A DNA stretch of 64,000 nucleotides from Colwellia sp. (GTDB taxonomy: Bacteria > Pseudomonadota > Gammaproteobacteria > Enterobacterales > Alteromonadaceae): assembly GCA_013215465.1 (NCBI GenBank), contig JABSOW010000014.1, positions 1-64,000 on the forward strand, read 5' to 3'. Below the pieces are notes generated by a model that saw only the letters and a list, made by a program, of their open reading frames with translations, did not search any database and was not told the origin of the DNA. The translations under genes and the position numbers were made by a program. Below are positions 55,543 to 64,000 of the stretch, in pieces (within the stretch, counting starts at the first letter, position 1; each line of letters opens with the position of its first letter).

Positions 55543-56673
55543 ATGTTTAAAGAATCTCCAATCATTCGTCGTAAATCCCGTCAAATAATGGTGGGTAATG
55601 TTCCTGTTGGTGGTGATGCGCCAATTACGGTGCAATCAATGACTAATACGCTGACTACTGATGTTATCGCTACGGTGGCACAAATCAAAGCATTAGAAGC
55701 GGTTGGTGCTGATATTGTCCGTGTTAGTGTGCCTACTATGGATGCTGCAGAAGCATTTCGTGAAATCAAAAAACAGGTGGATGTGCCTTTAGTTGCCGAT
55801 ATTCATTTTGATTATCGTATTGCCTTAAAAGTAGCCGAATATGGTGTTGATTGCTTGCGTATAAATCCCGGTAACATTGGTAATGAAAATAGAATTCGCA
55901 GCGTGGTCGAATGTGCCCGTGATAATAATATTCCTATTCGAATAGGCGTTAATGGCGGCTCGTTAGAAAAAGACATTCAAGAAAAGTACACCGAGCCTAC
56001 ACCAGAAGCCTTGTTTGAATCAGCCATGCGTCATGTAGATATTCTCGATAGATTGAACTTTGATCAGTTTAAAGTAAGTGTTAAAGCATCAGATGTATTT
56101 CTGGCGGTAGAGTCATATAAATTATTGGCGAAACAAATTGATAATCCATTACATCTAGGTATCACTGAAGCGGGTGGCTTACGCGCTGGTTCGGTTAAAT
56201 CATCTGTTGGCTTAGGGTTGCTATTAGCTCAAGGTATTGGTGATACCTTACGTATTTCATTGGCCGCGGATCCAATTGAAGAAATCAAAGTCGGCTTTGA
56301 TATTTTAAAGTCATTGAAATTGCGCAGTCGTGGTATTAATTTAATTGCTTGCCCTAGTTGTTCACGTCAAGAGTTTGATGTAGTTGCTACGGTAAATGCC
56401 CTTGAAGAGCGTATTGAAGACATTATGACGCCAATGGATGTCTCCATTATTGGTTGTATTGTTAATGGACCCGGTGAAGCAATGATCTCTGATTTAGGGT
56501 TAACGGGCGGTAATAAAAAAAGTGGCTACTACCTTGATGGTCTGCGCCAAAAAGAACGCTTTGATAACACTAATTTGGTTGATCAGCTTGAGCAACGTAT
56601 TCGTGCTAAAGCACGTGCGATGGATGAGCGATTAAATGAAAAAAATAAAATTGATGTTAAATCCATAGATTAA
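55543..56673 (+). CDS. ispG: 4-hydroxy-3-methylbut-2-enyl diphosphate synthase
   Basis: Fe-S enzyme of the MEP isoprenoid pathway. [28 protein letters not shown] at the start, RINPGNIG, and the cluster ligands [10 protein letters not shown] and CIVNGPGEA. 376 residues, standard. Follows rodZ by 32 bases. Confidence 0.98.
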   Translation: MFKESPIIRRKSRQIMVGNVPVGGDAPITVQSMTNTLTTDVIATVAQIKALEAVGADIVRVSVPTMDAAEAFREIKKQVDVPLVADIHFDYRIALKVAEYGVDCLRINPGNIGNENRIRSVVECARDNNIPIRIGVNGGSLEKDIQEKYTEPTPEALFESAMRHVDILDRLNFDQFKVSVKASDVFLAVESYKLLAKQIDNPLHLGITEAGGLRAGSVKSSVGLGLLLAQGIGDTLRISLAADPIEEIKVGFDILKSLKLRSRGINLIACPSCSRQEFDVVATVNALEERIEDIMTPMDVSIIGCIVNGPGEAMISDLGLTGGNKKSGYYLDGLRQKERFDNTNLVDQLEQRIRAKARAMDERLNEKNKIDVKSID

Positions 56674-56699
56674 TCCAGTAGAGTGTTAATATTCTCCCG

Positions 56700-56728
56700 T
56701 TTAAGTATGAGGCGTTATTCGCTATAAT
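56700..56728 (+). promoter_or_regulatory. putative hisS promoter
   Basis: TTTAAG (56700-56705), 17 bases, TATAAT (56723-56728) in the 109-base gap before hisS. Confidence 0.45.
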
Positions 56729-56782
56729 GCGCGCTGCGTGAAAATTAACAGACAATAAAGCACAACAGAGAGAAATAAATAA

Positions 56783-58063
56783 GTGGCTAAAAATAAGGCG
56801 CTACAAGCAATACGTGGTATGAACGATTGCTTACCAGGTGAAACAAATATTTGGCAAATGGTTGAAGCAGTATTACGTCGTGTTGCCAGTAATTATGGTT
56901 TTGCCGAAATACGCATGCCTATTCTTGAATCAACGGCAGTTTTTAAACGTGGTATTGGTGAAGTAACCGATATTGTTGAAAAAGAAATGTACACCTTTGA
57001 TGACTTAAATGGCGATAGTTTAACTTTACGTCCTGAAGGTACGGCCAGTTGTGTGCGTGCGGGTGTTCAGCATGGTTTATTATATAACCAAGAACAGCGT
57101 CTTTGGTACATGGGACCAATGTTTCGTCACGAAAGACCACAAAAAGGGCGTTATCGCCAATTCCACCAATTTGGCTTAGAGGCCTTTGGTATCGCTACTC
57201 CTGATATTGATGCGGAAATTATTTTACTCACTTCTCGCTTATGGCGGGAACTTGGCATCAATGAATTTGTCACACTAGAGTTAAATTCGTTAGGTAGTAA
57301 TGAAGAACGTGCTAATTATCGCGAAGCATTGGTTGGCTATTTAACTGAACGTGAAGAATTACTTGATGAAGATTCTAAACGTCGTATGCATACTAACCCA
57401 CTGAGAGTGTTAGATAGCAAAAACCCGCAAGTGCAAGCAGCATTAACGGATGCACCAAAATTATCAGATTACTTTGGTGAAGAAACTCAAGCGCATTTTG
57501 CCAGCCTGTGCACACGGTTAGACGCAGCGGGAATTAAGTATGTATTAAATGAGCGTTTAGTACGTGGTTTAGATTATTACAATCGAACTGTTTTTGAATG
57601 GGTAACGACAACCCTAGGAGCACAAGGTACTATTTGTGCAGGTGGTCGATACGATGGTTTAGTTGAACAACTTGGTGGTAAAGCAACACCAGCCTTTGGT
57701 TTTGCTTTAGGTATTGAGCGCTTGATACTGATGTTAACTGAGTTAGATAAAGTAACTAATGTACGTGCTCAGGTAGATGTTTATGTGGTTGTTTTAGGTG
57801 ACGATGCGCAAATTGCCGCGAACCAATTAGCGGAGCAATGGCGAGATCAAGTACCCGGTATTCGTTTGCAAAGTCACTGTGGTGGCGGCAATATGAAAAA
57901 ACAATTAAAACGTGCCGATAAATCTGGGGCACAAATCGCGTTAATATTAGGTGATAACGAAATTGCTGAGCAACAGGTTATGGTTAAATATTTACGTGGT
58001 CAACAAGAACAACAAAGCTTGGCATTTGACCAAATCCCAAGTTTATTAACGACATTAATTTAA
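56783..58063 (+). CDS. hisS: histidyl-tRNA synthetase
   Basis: Class II synthetase. GTG start at 56783 after [27 protein letters not shown] (motif-1 region), [10 protein letters not shown] and motif 2 [32 protein letters not shown], and C-terminal FALGIERLI (motif 3). 426 residues, matching the E. coli length (424). Confidence 0.98.
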   Translation: MAKNKALQAIRGMNDCLPGETNIWQMVEAVLRRVASNYGFAEIRMPILESTAVFKRGIGEVTDIVEKEMYTFDDLNGDSLTLRPEGTASCVRAGVQHGLLYNQEQRLWYMGPMFRHERPQKGRYRQFHQFGLEAFGIATPDIDAEIILLTSRLWRELGINEFVTLELNSLGSNEERANYREALVGYLTEREELLDEDSKRRMHTNPLRVLDSKNPQVQAALTDAPKLSDYFGEETQAHFASLCTRLDAAGIKYVLNERLVRGLDYYNRTVFEWVTTTLGAQGTICAGGRYDGLVEQLGGKATPAFGFALGIERLILMLTELDKVTNVRAQVDVYVVVLGDDAQIAANQLAEQWRDQVPGIRLQSHCGGGNMKKQLKRADKSGAQIALILGDNEIAEQQVMVKYLRGQQEQQSLAFDQIPSLLTTLI

Positions 58064-58086
58064 GACGTTTAGTCGAAGGTGAAGAA

Positions 58087-58743
58087 GTGGAAATTTATCA
58101 AACAGAAGAACAACAAGTAGAAGCGATTAAAAGTTACTGGCAAGAAAATGGCAATATGATTATTGCTGGTATTGTTTTAGGTTTTGTCGGTTTTATTGGT
58201 TTTAACTACTATAAAGACAATAAACTTGCTGATGAATTGGCTGTTTCAGACAGTTATCAAACGTTAATTGAAAATAGTGCTAAAGATAGCAAAGGATTTA
58301 GTGAAAATGCCGCGAAATTCATTAATGAAAATTCAACAACTAGTTATGCTTCATTAACGGCGTTAGCATTAGCTAAAGATGCGGCCAATACCCAAGATTG
58401 GGTTGCTGCACAAACACAATTAACCGCAGCCATTGCTAGTGCACCTACTGATGGTATTAAAGGCATTGCTAGTTTACGTTTAGCACGGGTTCAAGTTGAA
58501 TTAGCGCAATATGAACAAGCACTTGCTACTTTAGCTAAACCGTTACCTGAATCATTCACCGCTGCTGTTGAAGAAATAAAAGGTGATACCTATTTATTGC
58601 AAGGTAAAAAAGAATTAGCCCGTAATGCCTATCAAGTTGCTATTGCCGCAGACGGTTTAGCTGGTAGCCCTGGTTTGCAAATGAAATTAGATGATTTAGC
58701 TACAGCAGTTAATTTAACTGCTACAGTTCCCGCTGCTAAGTAA
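58087..58743 (+). CDS. yfgM: YfgM inner-membrane TPR protein
   Basis: GTG start at 58087. Residues ~22-40 form one membrane helix (GNMIIAGIVLGFVGFIGFN), then tetratricopeptide-type helices outside the membrane (LARVQVELAQYEQALATLAKP). YfgM interacts with SecYEG/PpiD and modulates RcsB stress control in E. coli. 218 residues. Between hisS and bamB as usual. Confidence 0.93.
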   Translation: MEIYQTEEQQVEAIKSYWQENGNMIIAGIVLGFVGFIGFNYYKDNKLADELAVSDSYQTLIENSAKDSKGFSENAAKFINENSTTSYASLTALALAKDAANTQDWVAAQTQLTAAIASAPTDGIKGIASLRLARVQVELAQYEQALATLAKPLPESFTAAVEEIKGDTYLLQGKKELARNAYQVAIAADGLAGSPGLQMKLDDLATAVNLTATVPAAK

Positions 58744-58756
58744 ATAAGGTTGTTCA

Positions 58757-60010
58757 ATGGTATTATTTAATAAACAAGCTGATCAGAGCGTGTTGACAAA
58801 TTACAAAAACATACTAGCCGTGCTGTTATTGTCTAGCACTTTGTTTAGCTGTTCATCAACCGATGAAGAAGAAGATACTAGTAATTTAGTTGCCGAGCTT
58901 ACTGAAATTAATCAACAGTTTGAGCCAAATGTTCTCTGGGAAAAAAGCGTTGGTGATGGTAGTGGCAATTACTTCTCTCGCCTTAAACCTATCGTTGCCT
59001 ATGATACTGTCTATAGTGCCAGTCGCGCTGGTGATGTGGTTGCCTTTGATGTGAAAACGGGAAAACAACTGTGGAAGGTTGATTTAAGTGATGTTAATAA
59101 CGAACGTAGCTTTTGGGATAATAGGCTGCCAGCACTGCTTGCCGGTGGCCCAGTTGCGGGTTTAAATAAAGTTTTTGTTGGTAGTGAAAATGGCAAAATC
59201 TATGCGTTAGATGCAAAGTCGGGTGAGCTTGTTTGGCAAGCAGATATTAAAGGTGAAATCATTTCTGCACCAGCGGTTGATTCTGGCGTTGTCGTGGTAA
59301 ATAGCGCTTCAGGCATTATGAAAGCTTTTAATGCTAACGATGGTGAAGAGTTATGGAAAATAGAACAAGATGTTCCTGCTTTAACATTACGCGGTATTAG
59401 TCAGCCGGTGATTGCATCGGGCGGCGTTATCGTTGGTACTGGTAAAGGTGGCGTTAATATTTATTTATTGAATAAAGGTCAACAAGGTTGGTCAACTGAA
59501 ATTGGTGAGCCAACGGGATCAACTGAACTTGAACGCGTTATTGATGTTGATACATCACCGGTTGTTTTTGGTGATAAAATTTATGCGGTATCTTCACGTG
59601 GCAATTTAGCCGCGATAGAGTTAAAAAGTGGCCGAGTTGTGTGGAAACGTCAATATTCATCGTATCGTCAAATTTCAATTTATCGCAATACTATTTTCTT
59701 AACAAACTTACGCGGTCATGTTTATGCTATCGATAGAGTCAATGGTATTGAGCGTTGGAGTAATTTAGCGCTAGCTAACCGTGGTGTTACTGGCCCTGCT
59801 GTGATTGATAATTATGTTGTAGTGGGTGATTTTGAAGGTTATTTACATTGGTTAGATCAAGAAAGTGGTGAGATTGTTGCTCGCCATGAAGTGGATAGCA
59901 GTGGCATACACGCCACACCAACAGTAGTTAATAATGTGTTATATAGCCAATCACGAAATGGTGATTTACAGGCTATTGAAACACCGAAAATAGTTGTCAC
60001 TGAAAAGTAA
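58757..60010 (+). CDS. bamB: outer-membrane assembly lipoprotein BamB
   Basis: Beta-propeller subunit of the BAM complex. Lipobox region LLLSSTLFSCSSTDEEED, then repeated PQQ-like blades: KTGKQLWKVDLSD, KSGELVWQADIKG, NDGEELWKIEQD, KSGRVVWKRQYSS, VNGIERWSN, ESGEIVARHE. 417 residues (E. coli 392). A conserved part of this cluster. Confidence 0.97.
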   Translation: MVLFNKQADQSVLTNYKNILAVLLLSSTLFSCSSTDEEEDTSNLVAELTEINQQFEPNVLWEKSVGDGSGNYFSRLKPIVAYDTVYSASRAGDVVAFDVKTGKQLWKVDLSDVNNERSFWDNRLPALLAGGPVAGLNKVFVGSENGKIYALDAKSGELVWQADIKGEIISAPAVDSGVVVVNSASGIMKAFNANDGEELWKIEQDVPALTLRGISQPVIASGGVIVGTGKGGVNIYLLNKGQQGWSTEIGEPTGSTELERVIDVDTSPVVFGDKIYAVSSRGNLAAIELKSGRVVWKRQYSSYRQISIYRNTIFLTNLRGHVYAIDRVNGIERWSNLALANRGVTGPAVIDNYVVVGDFEGYLHWLDQESGEIVARHEVDSSGIHATPTVVNNVLYSQSRNGDLQAIETPKIVVTEK

Positions 60011-60051
60011 ACTTAATTACTTTTAATTGACTTTTTAGACTAAAATTATAT

Positions 60052-60097
60052 ACGGTTCCTAGGCAGTTTGCGTTGGAGCCGTTGCTTGTTTTTATAT
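60052..60097 (+). terminator. weak stem-loop between bamB and der
   Basis: ACGGTTCC (60052-60059) and GGAGCCGT (60075-60082, one wobble) with a 15-base loop, followed by TTGTTTTTATATT. Could attenuate. Confidence 0.35.
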
Positions 60098-60171
60098 TAT
60101 ATAAATAACGTCACTTTGTTGCTCTGTTAATACAGAATATAGGCGTTTAATTCATTTTTTTTGAGGTTTTC

Positions 60172-61653
60172 ATGCTTCCTGTCGTCGCCCTAGTTGGCCG
60201 CCCAAATGTTGGTAAATCAACACTATTTAATCGCTTAACGCGCTCTAGAAATGCCTTAGTTGCAGATTACCCTGGTTTAACACGCGATCGCCAATATGGC
60301 CAAGCAGAGGTTGAAGAACATCCCTTTATTGTCATTGATACCGGCGGTATTAATGGTGATGAAGAAGGGATTGATTTATTAATGGCTGAACAATCGTTGA
60401 CGGCTATTGATGAGGCTGATGCGGTATTATTCTTAGTAGATGCTCGTGACGGCCTAACGTCAGCTGATTATGGTATAGCTGATTATTTACGTAAACAAGA
60501 CAAAAAAATCTTCCTAGTAGCGAATAAGGTTGATGGCATCGATGCCGATTCGGCTGTTGCTGAATTTTATGCATTAAGTCTTGGCGAAGAGGTGCATAAA
60601 ATTGCCGCCGCGCATGGTCGTGGCGTAACGCAATTATTAACCTTAGCGCTTACTCCTCATATTGAAGCACTTGCTCAACCTAAAGTCGCTGATACGGAAG
60701 GTGAGTTTGACGGAGACTATGAACGTGAGCTTAGTGAAGCAGAACTTGAGCAGCAAATTGCCGAAGCACCAAAAGAAAACGATACCATTAAGCTGGCTAT
60801 TATTGGTAAACCTAATGTTGGTAAATCAACCTTAACCAATCGTATTTTAGGCGAAGAGCGGGTAGTCGTTTTTGATGCCCCAGGCACAACTCGCGATAGT
60901 GTCTATATTCCAATGGAGCATAATGGTCGCTCGTATACCTTAATTGATACTGCGGGTATTCGTCGTCGTAAAAATGTTACCGATGTGGTAGAAAAATTTT
61001 CAGTGATCAAAACCTTACGTGCTATTGAAGACTCTAACGTGTGTTTACTACTCATAGATGCTCGTGAAGGTATTAGCGATCAAGACTTAAGTCTACTGGG
61101 TTTTATTTTAGAATCTGGCCGCTCACTAGTGTTAGCAGTTAATAAATGGGACGGTCTAGCAGATCATGCTAAAGACAGAATTAAAACCGAGCTTGATAGA
61201 CGCTTAGGTTTTATTGATTTTGCTAAAATTCACTTCATTTCAGCGTTACATGGCACCGGTGTTGGCCATTTATATGCGTCAGTAGAAGAAGCCTTTGTCA
61301 GTGCGACCAAACGTATTTCCACGTCGATGGTGACTAAAATATTAGATATGGCAGTGTTTGATCATCAACCGCCTATGCACCAAGGTCGTCGTATTAAATT
61401 AAAATATGCTCATGCAGGTGGCTATAACCCTCCAATTATTGTCATTCATGGTAATTTAGCTAAAAAATTACCTCAGTCATACAAGCGCTATTTAATGAAT
61501 TATTACCGTAAATCATTAAAAATTATGGGTACGCCTATTCGTATTGAATTTAGAGAAACCTCAAACCCATTTGCAGGCAAGAAGAAACTTACCTATACCG
61601 AGCAAAAGAAAATAGCGAGAGCAACTCAAGGGTATAATAAAGATAATAAGTAA
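60172..61653 (+). CDS. der: ribosome-assembly GTPase Der (EngA)
   Basis: Two GTPase domains: GRPNVGKST...DTGG...NKVD and GKPNVGKST...DTAG...NKWD, then the KH-like domain ([20 protein letters not shown]). Required for 50S assembly. 493 residues, E. coli 490. The last codons AT-AAT-AAG-TAA are themselves the first units of a heptamer array. Confidence 0.98.
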   Translation: MLPVVALVGRPNVGKSTLFNRLTRSRNALVADYPGLTRDRQYGQAEVEEHPFIVIDTGGINGDEEGIDLLMAEQSLTAIDEADAVLFLVDARDGLTSADYGIADYLRKQDKKIFLVANKVDGIDADSAVAEFYALSLGEEVHKIAAAHGRGVTQLLTLALTPHIEALAQPKVADTEGEFDGDYERELSEAELEQQIAEAPKENDTIKLAIIGKPNVGKSTLTNRILGEERVVVFDAPGTTRDSVYIPMEHNGRSYTLIDTAGIRRRKNVTDVVEKFSVIKTLRAIEDSNVCLLLIDAREGISDQDLSLLGFILESGRSLVLAVNKWDGLADHAKDRIKTELDRRLGFIDFAKIHFISALHGTGVGHLYASVEEAFVSATKRISTSMVTKILDMAVFDHQPPMHQGRRIKLKYAHAGGYNPPIIVIHGNLAKKLPQSYKRYLMNYYRKSLKIMGTPIRIEFRETSNPFAGKKKLTYTEQKKIARATQGYNKDNK

Positions 61654-61720
61654 TAAGTAATAAGTAATAAGTAATAAGTAATAAGTAATAAGTAATAAGT
61701 AATAAGTAATAAGTAATAAG
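61644..61720. repeat. heptanucleotide tandem array, unit TAATAAG (11 copies)
   Basis: Exactly 77 bases of uninterrupted TAATAAG. It starts within the last three codons of der, so the der stop TAA is a repeat unit, and stops occur in all frames downstream. Compare the panB-panC array: different heptamer, almost the same copy number, same place relative to a stop codon. Confidence 0.95.
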
Positions 61721-61744
61721 TACTCAGTTACGAGTGATTAGTTG

Positions 61745-61776
61745 CGAAGATACATCAAACTGTTGTTGTGTCTTCG
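61745..61776. terminator. stem-loop after the der heptamer array
   Basis: CGAAGATACA (61745-61754) pairs with TGTGTCTTCG (61767-61776) with one wobble; there is no T tract. Followed by CTAGAAACTAG. Confidence 0.4.
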
Positions 61777-61883
61777 TATCTAGAAACTAGTAATTTCACT
61801 CTTTGTAATTGATTTATATTGCATTTATCTCCTCCTTTAGCTAATGTAAATTACCTTAACTTGTTCTTATTAATCGAGTATCT

Positions 61884-62567
61884 ATGGCTGAGAAAGCAAC
61901 TAATATTGAAACATCTACCCGCTTAAACCGTAACTTGTCTTTGTTGCACGCAGGCTCAACGGTCAGTATTGAAATTATTACTCCTGCCGGTCAACGGGGT
62001 AAATTTAGAACCTTTTTTATTGGTTATCTACCTAAAAAATATGTGCTAATTCAATTTCCAGAAAATAATAAGTTAGGCAAGTTTTCTCAACATATAACGC
62101 AAGGAATGGGCGTTACTGTACGTGGCTTGATTGAAGGGCATGAAGGAGCAGTACTCGCTTTTGTCAGTACCATTAAGCAAACCATATTAATGCCATCACG
62201 CATTATCGTGCTAGACTTTCCTCGTACGGTTGGCATACAAAACTTACGCTCATCTATTCGTATCGAAACCCATATCCATGCCAAAGTAAAAATAGACCAA
62301 AATTATTGGCAAGCAACTATTACCAATTTGTCTATTAGCGGTTGCCAGTTAAATATCGAAAATGGTGAAAAACTTTTATTATCAGAAAAGAAAATAATTG
62401 AAATTATTATTGAAGATAAGCAAGGTGGTAATAATATTAAGCTTAATGGCTCTGTCTGTAATTTAAAGCAGCAAGCAGATGGCTTGTCTTTTGGTATAAA
62501 ATTCAGCACACAAAGTGATAAGCAAATAAGTCAGTTATTACTGAATACTATTACTTCACAATACTAG
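61884..62567 (+). CDS. PilZ-domain c-di-GMP-binding protein (YcgR-like)
   Basis: 227 residues with an N-terminal YcgR/PilZN-type domain (~20-115) and a C-terminal PilZ domain (~120-220). The c-di-GMP motifs are RxxxR in LRSSIRIE and the (D/N)xSxxG variant NLSISG (residues ~150). Such proteins slow flagella or act on other motility/polymer systems when c-di-GMP is high. The gene is separated from der by the array and faces the end of xseA. Confidence 0.87.
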   Translation: MAEKATNIETSTRLNRNLSLLHAGSTVSIEIITPAGQRGKFRTFFIGYLPKKYVLIQFPENNKLGKFSQHITQGMGVTVRGLIEGHEGAVLAFVSTIKQTILMPSRIIVLDFPRTVGIQNLRSSIRIETHIHAKVKIDQNYWQATITNLSISGCQLNIENGEKLLLSEKKIIEIIIEDKQGGNNIKLNGSVCNLKQQADGLSFGIKFSTQSDKQISQLLLNTITSQY

Positions 62568-62603
62568 TTTACTAGTACTCTCACCTCTAAAGTATTCCCA
62601 CTT

Positions 62604-63926
62604 TTACAATACTTTGGCTTTAATCGAGCCATCAGTCACTTGTATCGTAATTTCATCGTTCAGTGTCACTTGTGCAATGGAATTGATCACTTTATTATCT
62701 TTATTTCGAGTAATGCTATAGCCGCGAGCAATCGTTGCTAATGGGCTTACCAATTGTATTTGCTCTATTAAATGCACAAAAGATTCACGCTTATGCTGTA
62801 AAGCATTTTGCATTGCATTTATTAATCTTTGTTTTTGTTGTTTTATTTGATTTTGCTGCTCAGTGATTACCTTTACCGGGGATAATTGTTGTAATCTTTG
62901 TTGTAATTGTTGTGGCTGTTGGGCTGATTGCACCATTAACCGTTGTATTACGTTGGTTAATCGCAGACTCAACTCATCGTGTTTTTGTTGTTGTATCAAT
63001 AATTGTTGTTCAGGATGAACTTGCACTAACCTATGGTGTAGGTGATGTTGTTGTTGCAGTAAATAAGTGTTTTTTCGGTTAATAGCATGAATGAGTCGTT
63101 GTTCAAATGTTGTTATTTTAGCTAATAATTCATTACTGTCACTGGCTACCAACTCAGCTGCTGCTGACGGCGTAGCGGCACGTAAATCGGCGACATAATC
63201 ACTTAATGTCGTATCAACTTCATGACCCACCGCACTAATAATGGGTAAGTTACTATCATAAATCGCTTGTACTACCGACTCTTCATTGAACGGCCAAAGA
63301 TCTTCTAAAGAGCCACCACCACGACCAACAATTAGTACATCGCATTCTTGTCGATTATTCGCTTGAACAATAGCATGGCAAATATCATTACTGGCATATT
63401 CTCCCTGAACTAGTGCGGGATAAATAATGACATTAATGCTGGGGTTTCGACGCTTTAACACCGATAAAATATCTTTAACAGCAGCGCCAGTAGGTGAAGT
63501 GACTATACCTACACATTGAATGTGCTCAGGGATAGTTTGTTTATGGGCTTGTGAAAATACTCCAAGGGTATTGAGCTTATTTTTTAACTGTTCATATTGT
63601 TGACGTAGTAAGCCTTCACCGGCATCTTCCATTTGCTCAATAATTAATTGAAAATCACCTCTAGGCTCATACAAAGATACCTTGGCACGCACTAATACTT
63701 GTTGGCCATTACGTGGTTGCAACCTAACGCGACGATTATTACCTTTAAACATGGCACAACGAACTTGAGATTTGCTGTCTTTAAGGGATAAATACCAATG
63801 ACCGGAGCTAGCCGCAACAAAATTAGATATTTCACCCGTTAGCCAAACGGTGTTGAGCTCGCTTTCTAAAATAAAACGAACTTTTTTGGTTAACTCACTT
63901 ACTTGTAAAATGTGCTGTGTTGCCAT
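62604..63926 (-). CDS. xseA: exodeoxyribonuclease VII large subunit
   Basis: Degrades single-stranded DNA with XseB. N-terminal OB fold (VWLTGEISNFVAASSGHWYLSLKDSKSQVRCAMF), then the catalytic region (GIVTSPTGAAVKDILSVLKRRNP, GRGGGSLEDLWPFNEE, SAVGHEVDTTLSDYVADLRAATPSAAAEL) and a long Gln-rich coiled coil. 440 residues. Its end and the PilZ gene end converge, with a small AAAGTATT/AATACTTT stem overlapping the xseA stop. Confidence 0.97.
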   Translation of the reverse strand: MATQHILQVSELTKKVRFILESELNTVWLTGEISNFVAASSGHWYLSLKDSKSQVRCAMFKGNNRRVRLQPRNGQQVLVRAKVSLYEPRGDFQLIIEQMEDAGEGLLRQQYEQLKNKLNTLGVFSQAHKQTIPEHIQCVGIVTSPTGAAVKDILSVLKRRNPSINVIIYPALVQGEYASNDICHAIVQANNRQECDVLIVGRGGGSLEDLWPFNEESVVQAIYDSNLPIISAVGHEVDTTLSDYVADLRAATPSAAAELVASDSNELLAKITTFEQRLIHAINRKNTYLLQQQHHLHHRLVQVHPEQQLLIQQQKHDELSLRLTNVIQRLMVQSAQQPQQLQQRLQQLSPVKVITEQQNQIKQQKQRLINAMQNALQHKRESFVHLIEQIQLVSPLATIARGYSITRNKDNKVINSIAQVTLNDEITIQVTDGSIKAKVL

Positions 63927-64000
63927 AAAAAGAGCTGTTCAATCAGTTAAACCGTGTTGGAACAATAGTATATATAGATAAATTTTAATTAGGACATTTA

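Overview
The window is an AT-rich gammaproteobacterial chromosome segment. Conserved blocks (panBC-folK-pcnB, gluQ-dksA-sfsA, hrpB-mrcB, thrLABC, and ndk-rlmN-pilW-rodZ-ispG-hisS-yfgM-bamB-der) have the order and sequence flavour of marine Alteromonadales. Colwellia or a close relative is my best guess, from protein flavour, low GC, a trimethylamine monooxygenase, NnrS, a DUF3718-type secreted protein and TTATACCAAT-type repeats. The genus is inferred, not proven.

Region 1 to about 13.2 kb is an accessory region and an insertion-sequence graveyard. It opens with the 5' part of an IS110-family transposase. Next come two genes that look like integron cassettes without an integrase: a higBA toxin-antitoxin pair followed by an attC-like site, and a membrane-anchored HEXXH protein whose attC seems to have been split by a second, doubly frameshifted IS110 element. 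After these lie a broken RAYT transposase, a lipoprotein/LruC-domain secreted pair that shares codons, a tyrosine-recombinase relic, an intact trimethylamine monooxygenase (tmm), a nested IS66/IS630 wreck, the 3' end of a group II intron (reverse-transcriptase relic plus domains V/VI), and two GFA-family zinc proteins on either side of an IS1182-type relic.

Region 13.2 to 22.1 kb is mostly minus-strand housekeeping: panC and panB (coenzyme A precursor), folK (folate), pcnB (RNA polyadenylation, apparently with an AUU start as in E. coli), an SDR and a flavin reductase, gluQ with dksA, and sfsA. Region 22.7 to 36.2 kb is mostly plus strand: hrpB and mrcB; a DUF3718 protein; an SOS-regulated yebG with a LexA box; a YgjP-like metallohydrolase; the attenuated thr operon (thrL, thrA, thrB, thrC); and ung.

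Region 36.4 to 50.6 kb is mixed: a GNAT enzyme, a large Ig-like lipoprotein, a 2-hydroxyacid dehydrogenase, NnrS, a 46-residue membrane protein with a CPFC motif beside iscX, NAD malic enzyme, a MITE-like element, a Cache-HAMP hybrid histidine kinase with its response regulator, and an acyl-CoA ligase with an NCS2-like permease. Region 51 to 64 kb holds the ndk-to-der cluster, then a PilZ-domain protein and xseA. Within the cluster, pilW has lost a C-terminal LysM domain to a stop codon and a frameshift.

Sequence-level oddities include two heptanucleotide arrays (panB-panC and der-PilZ) that both begin at a stop codon, a dispersed inverted-repeat family starting TTATACCAAT, and an IS110 element apparently sitting inside an attC. 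No tRNA, rRNA or CRISPR was seen.
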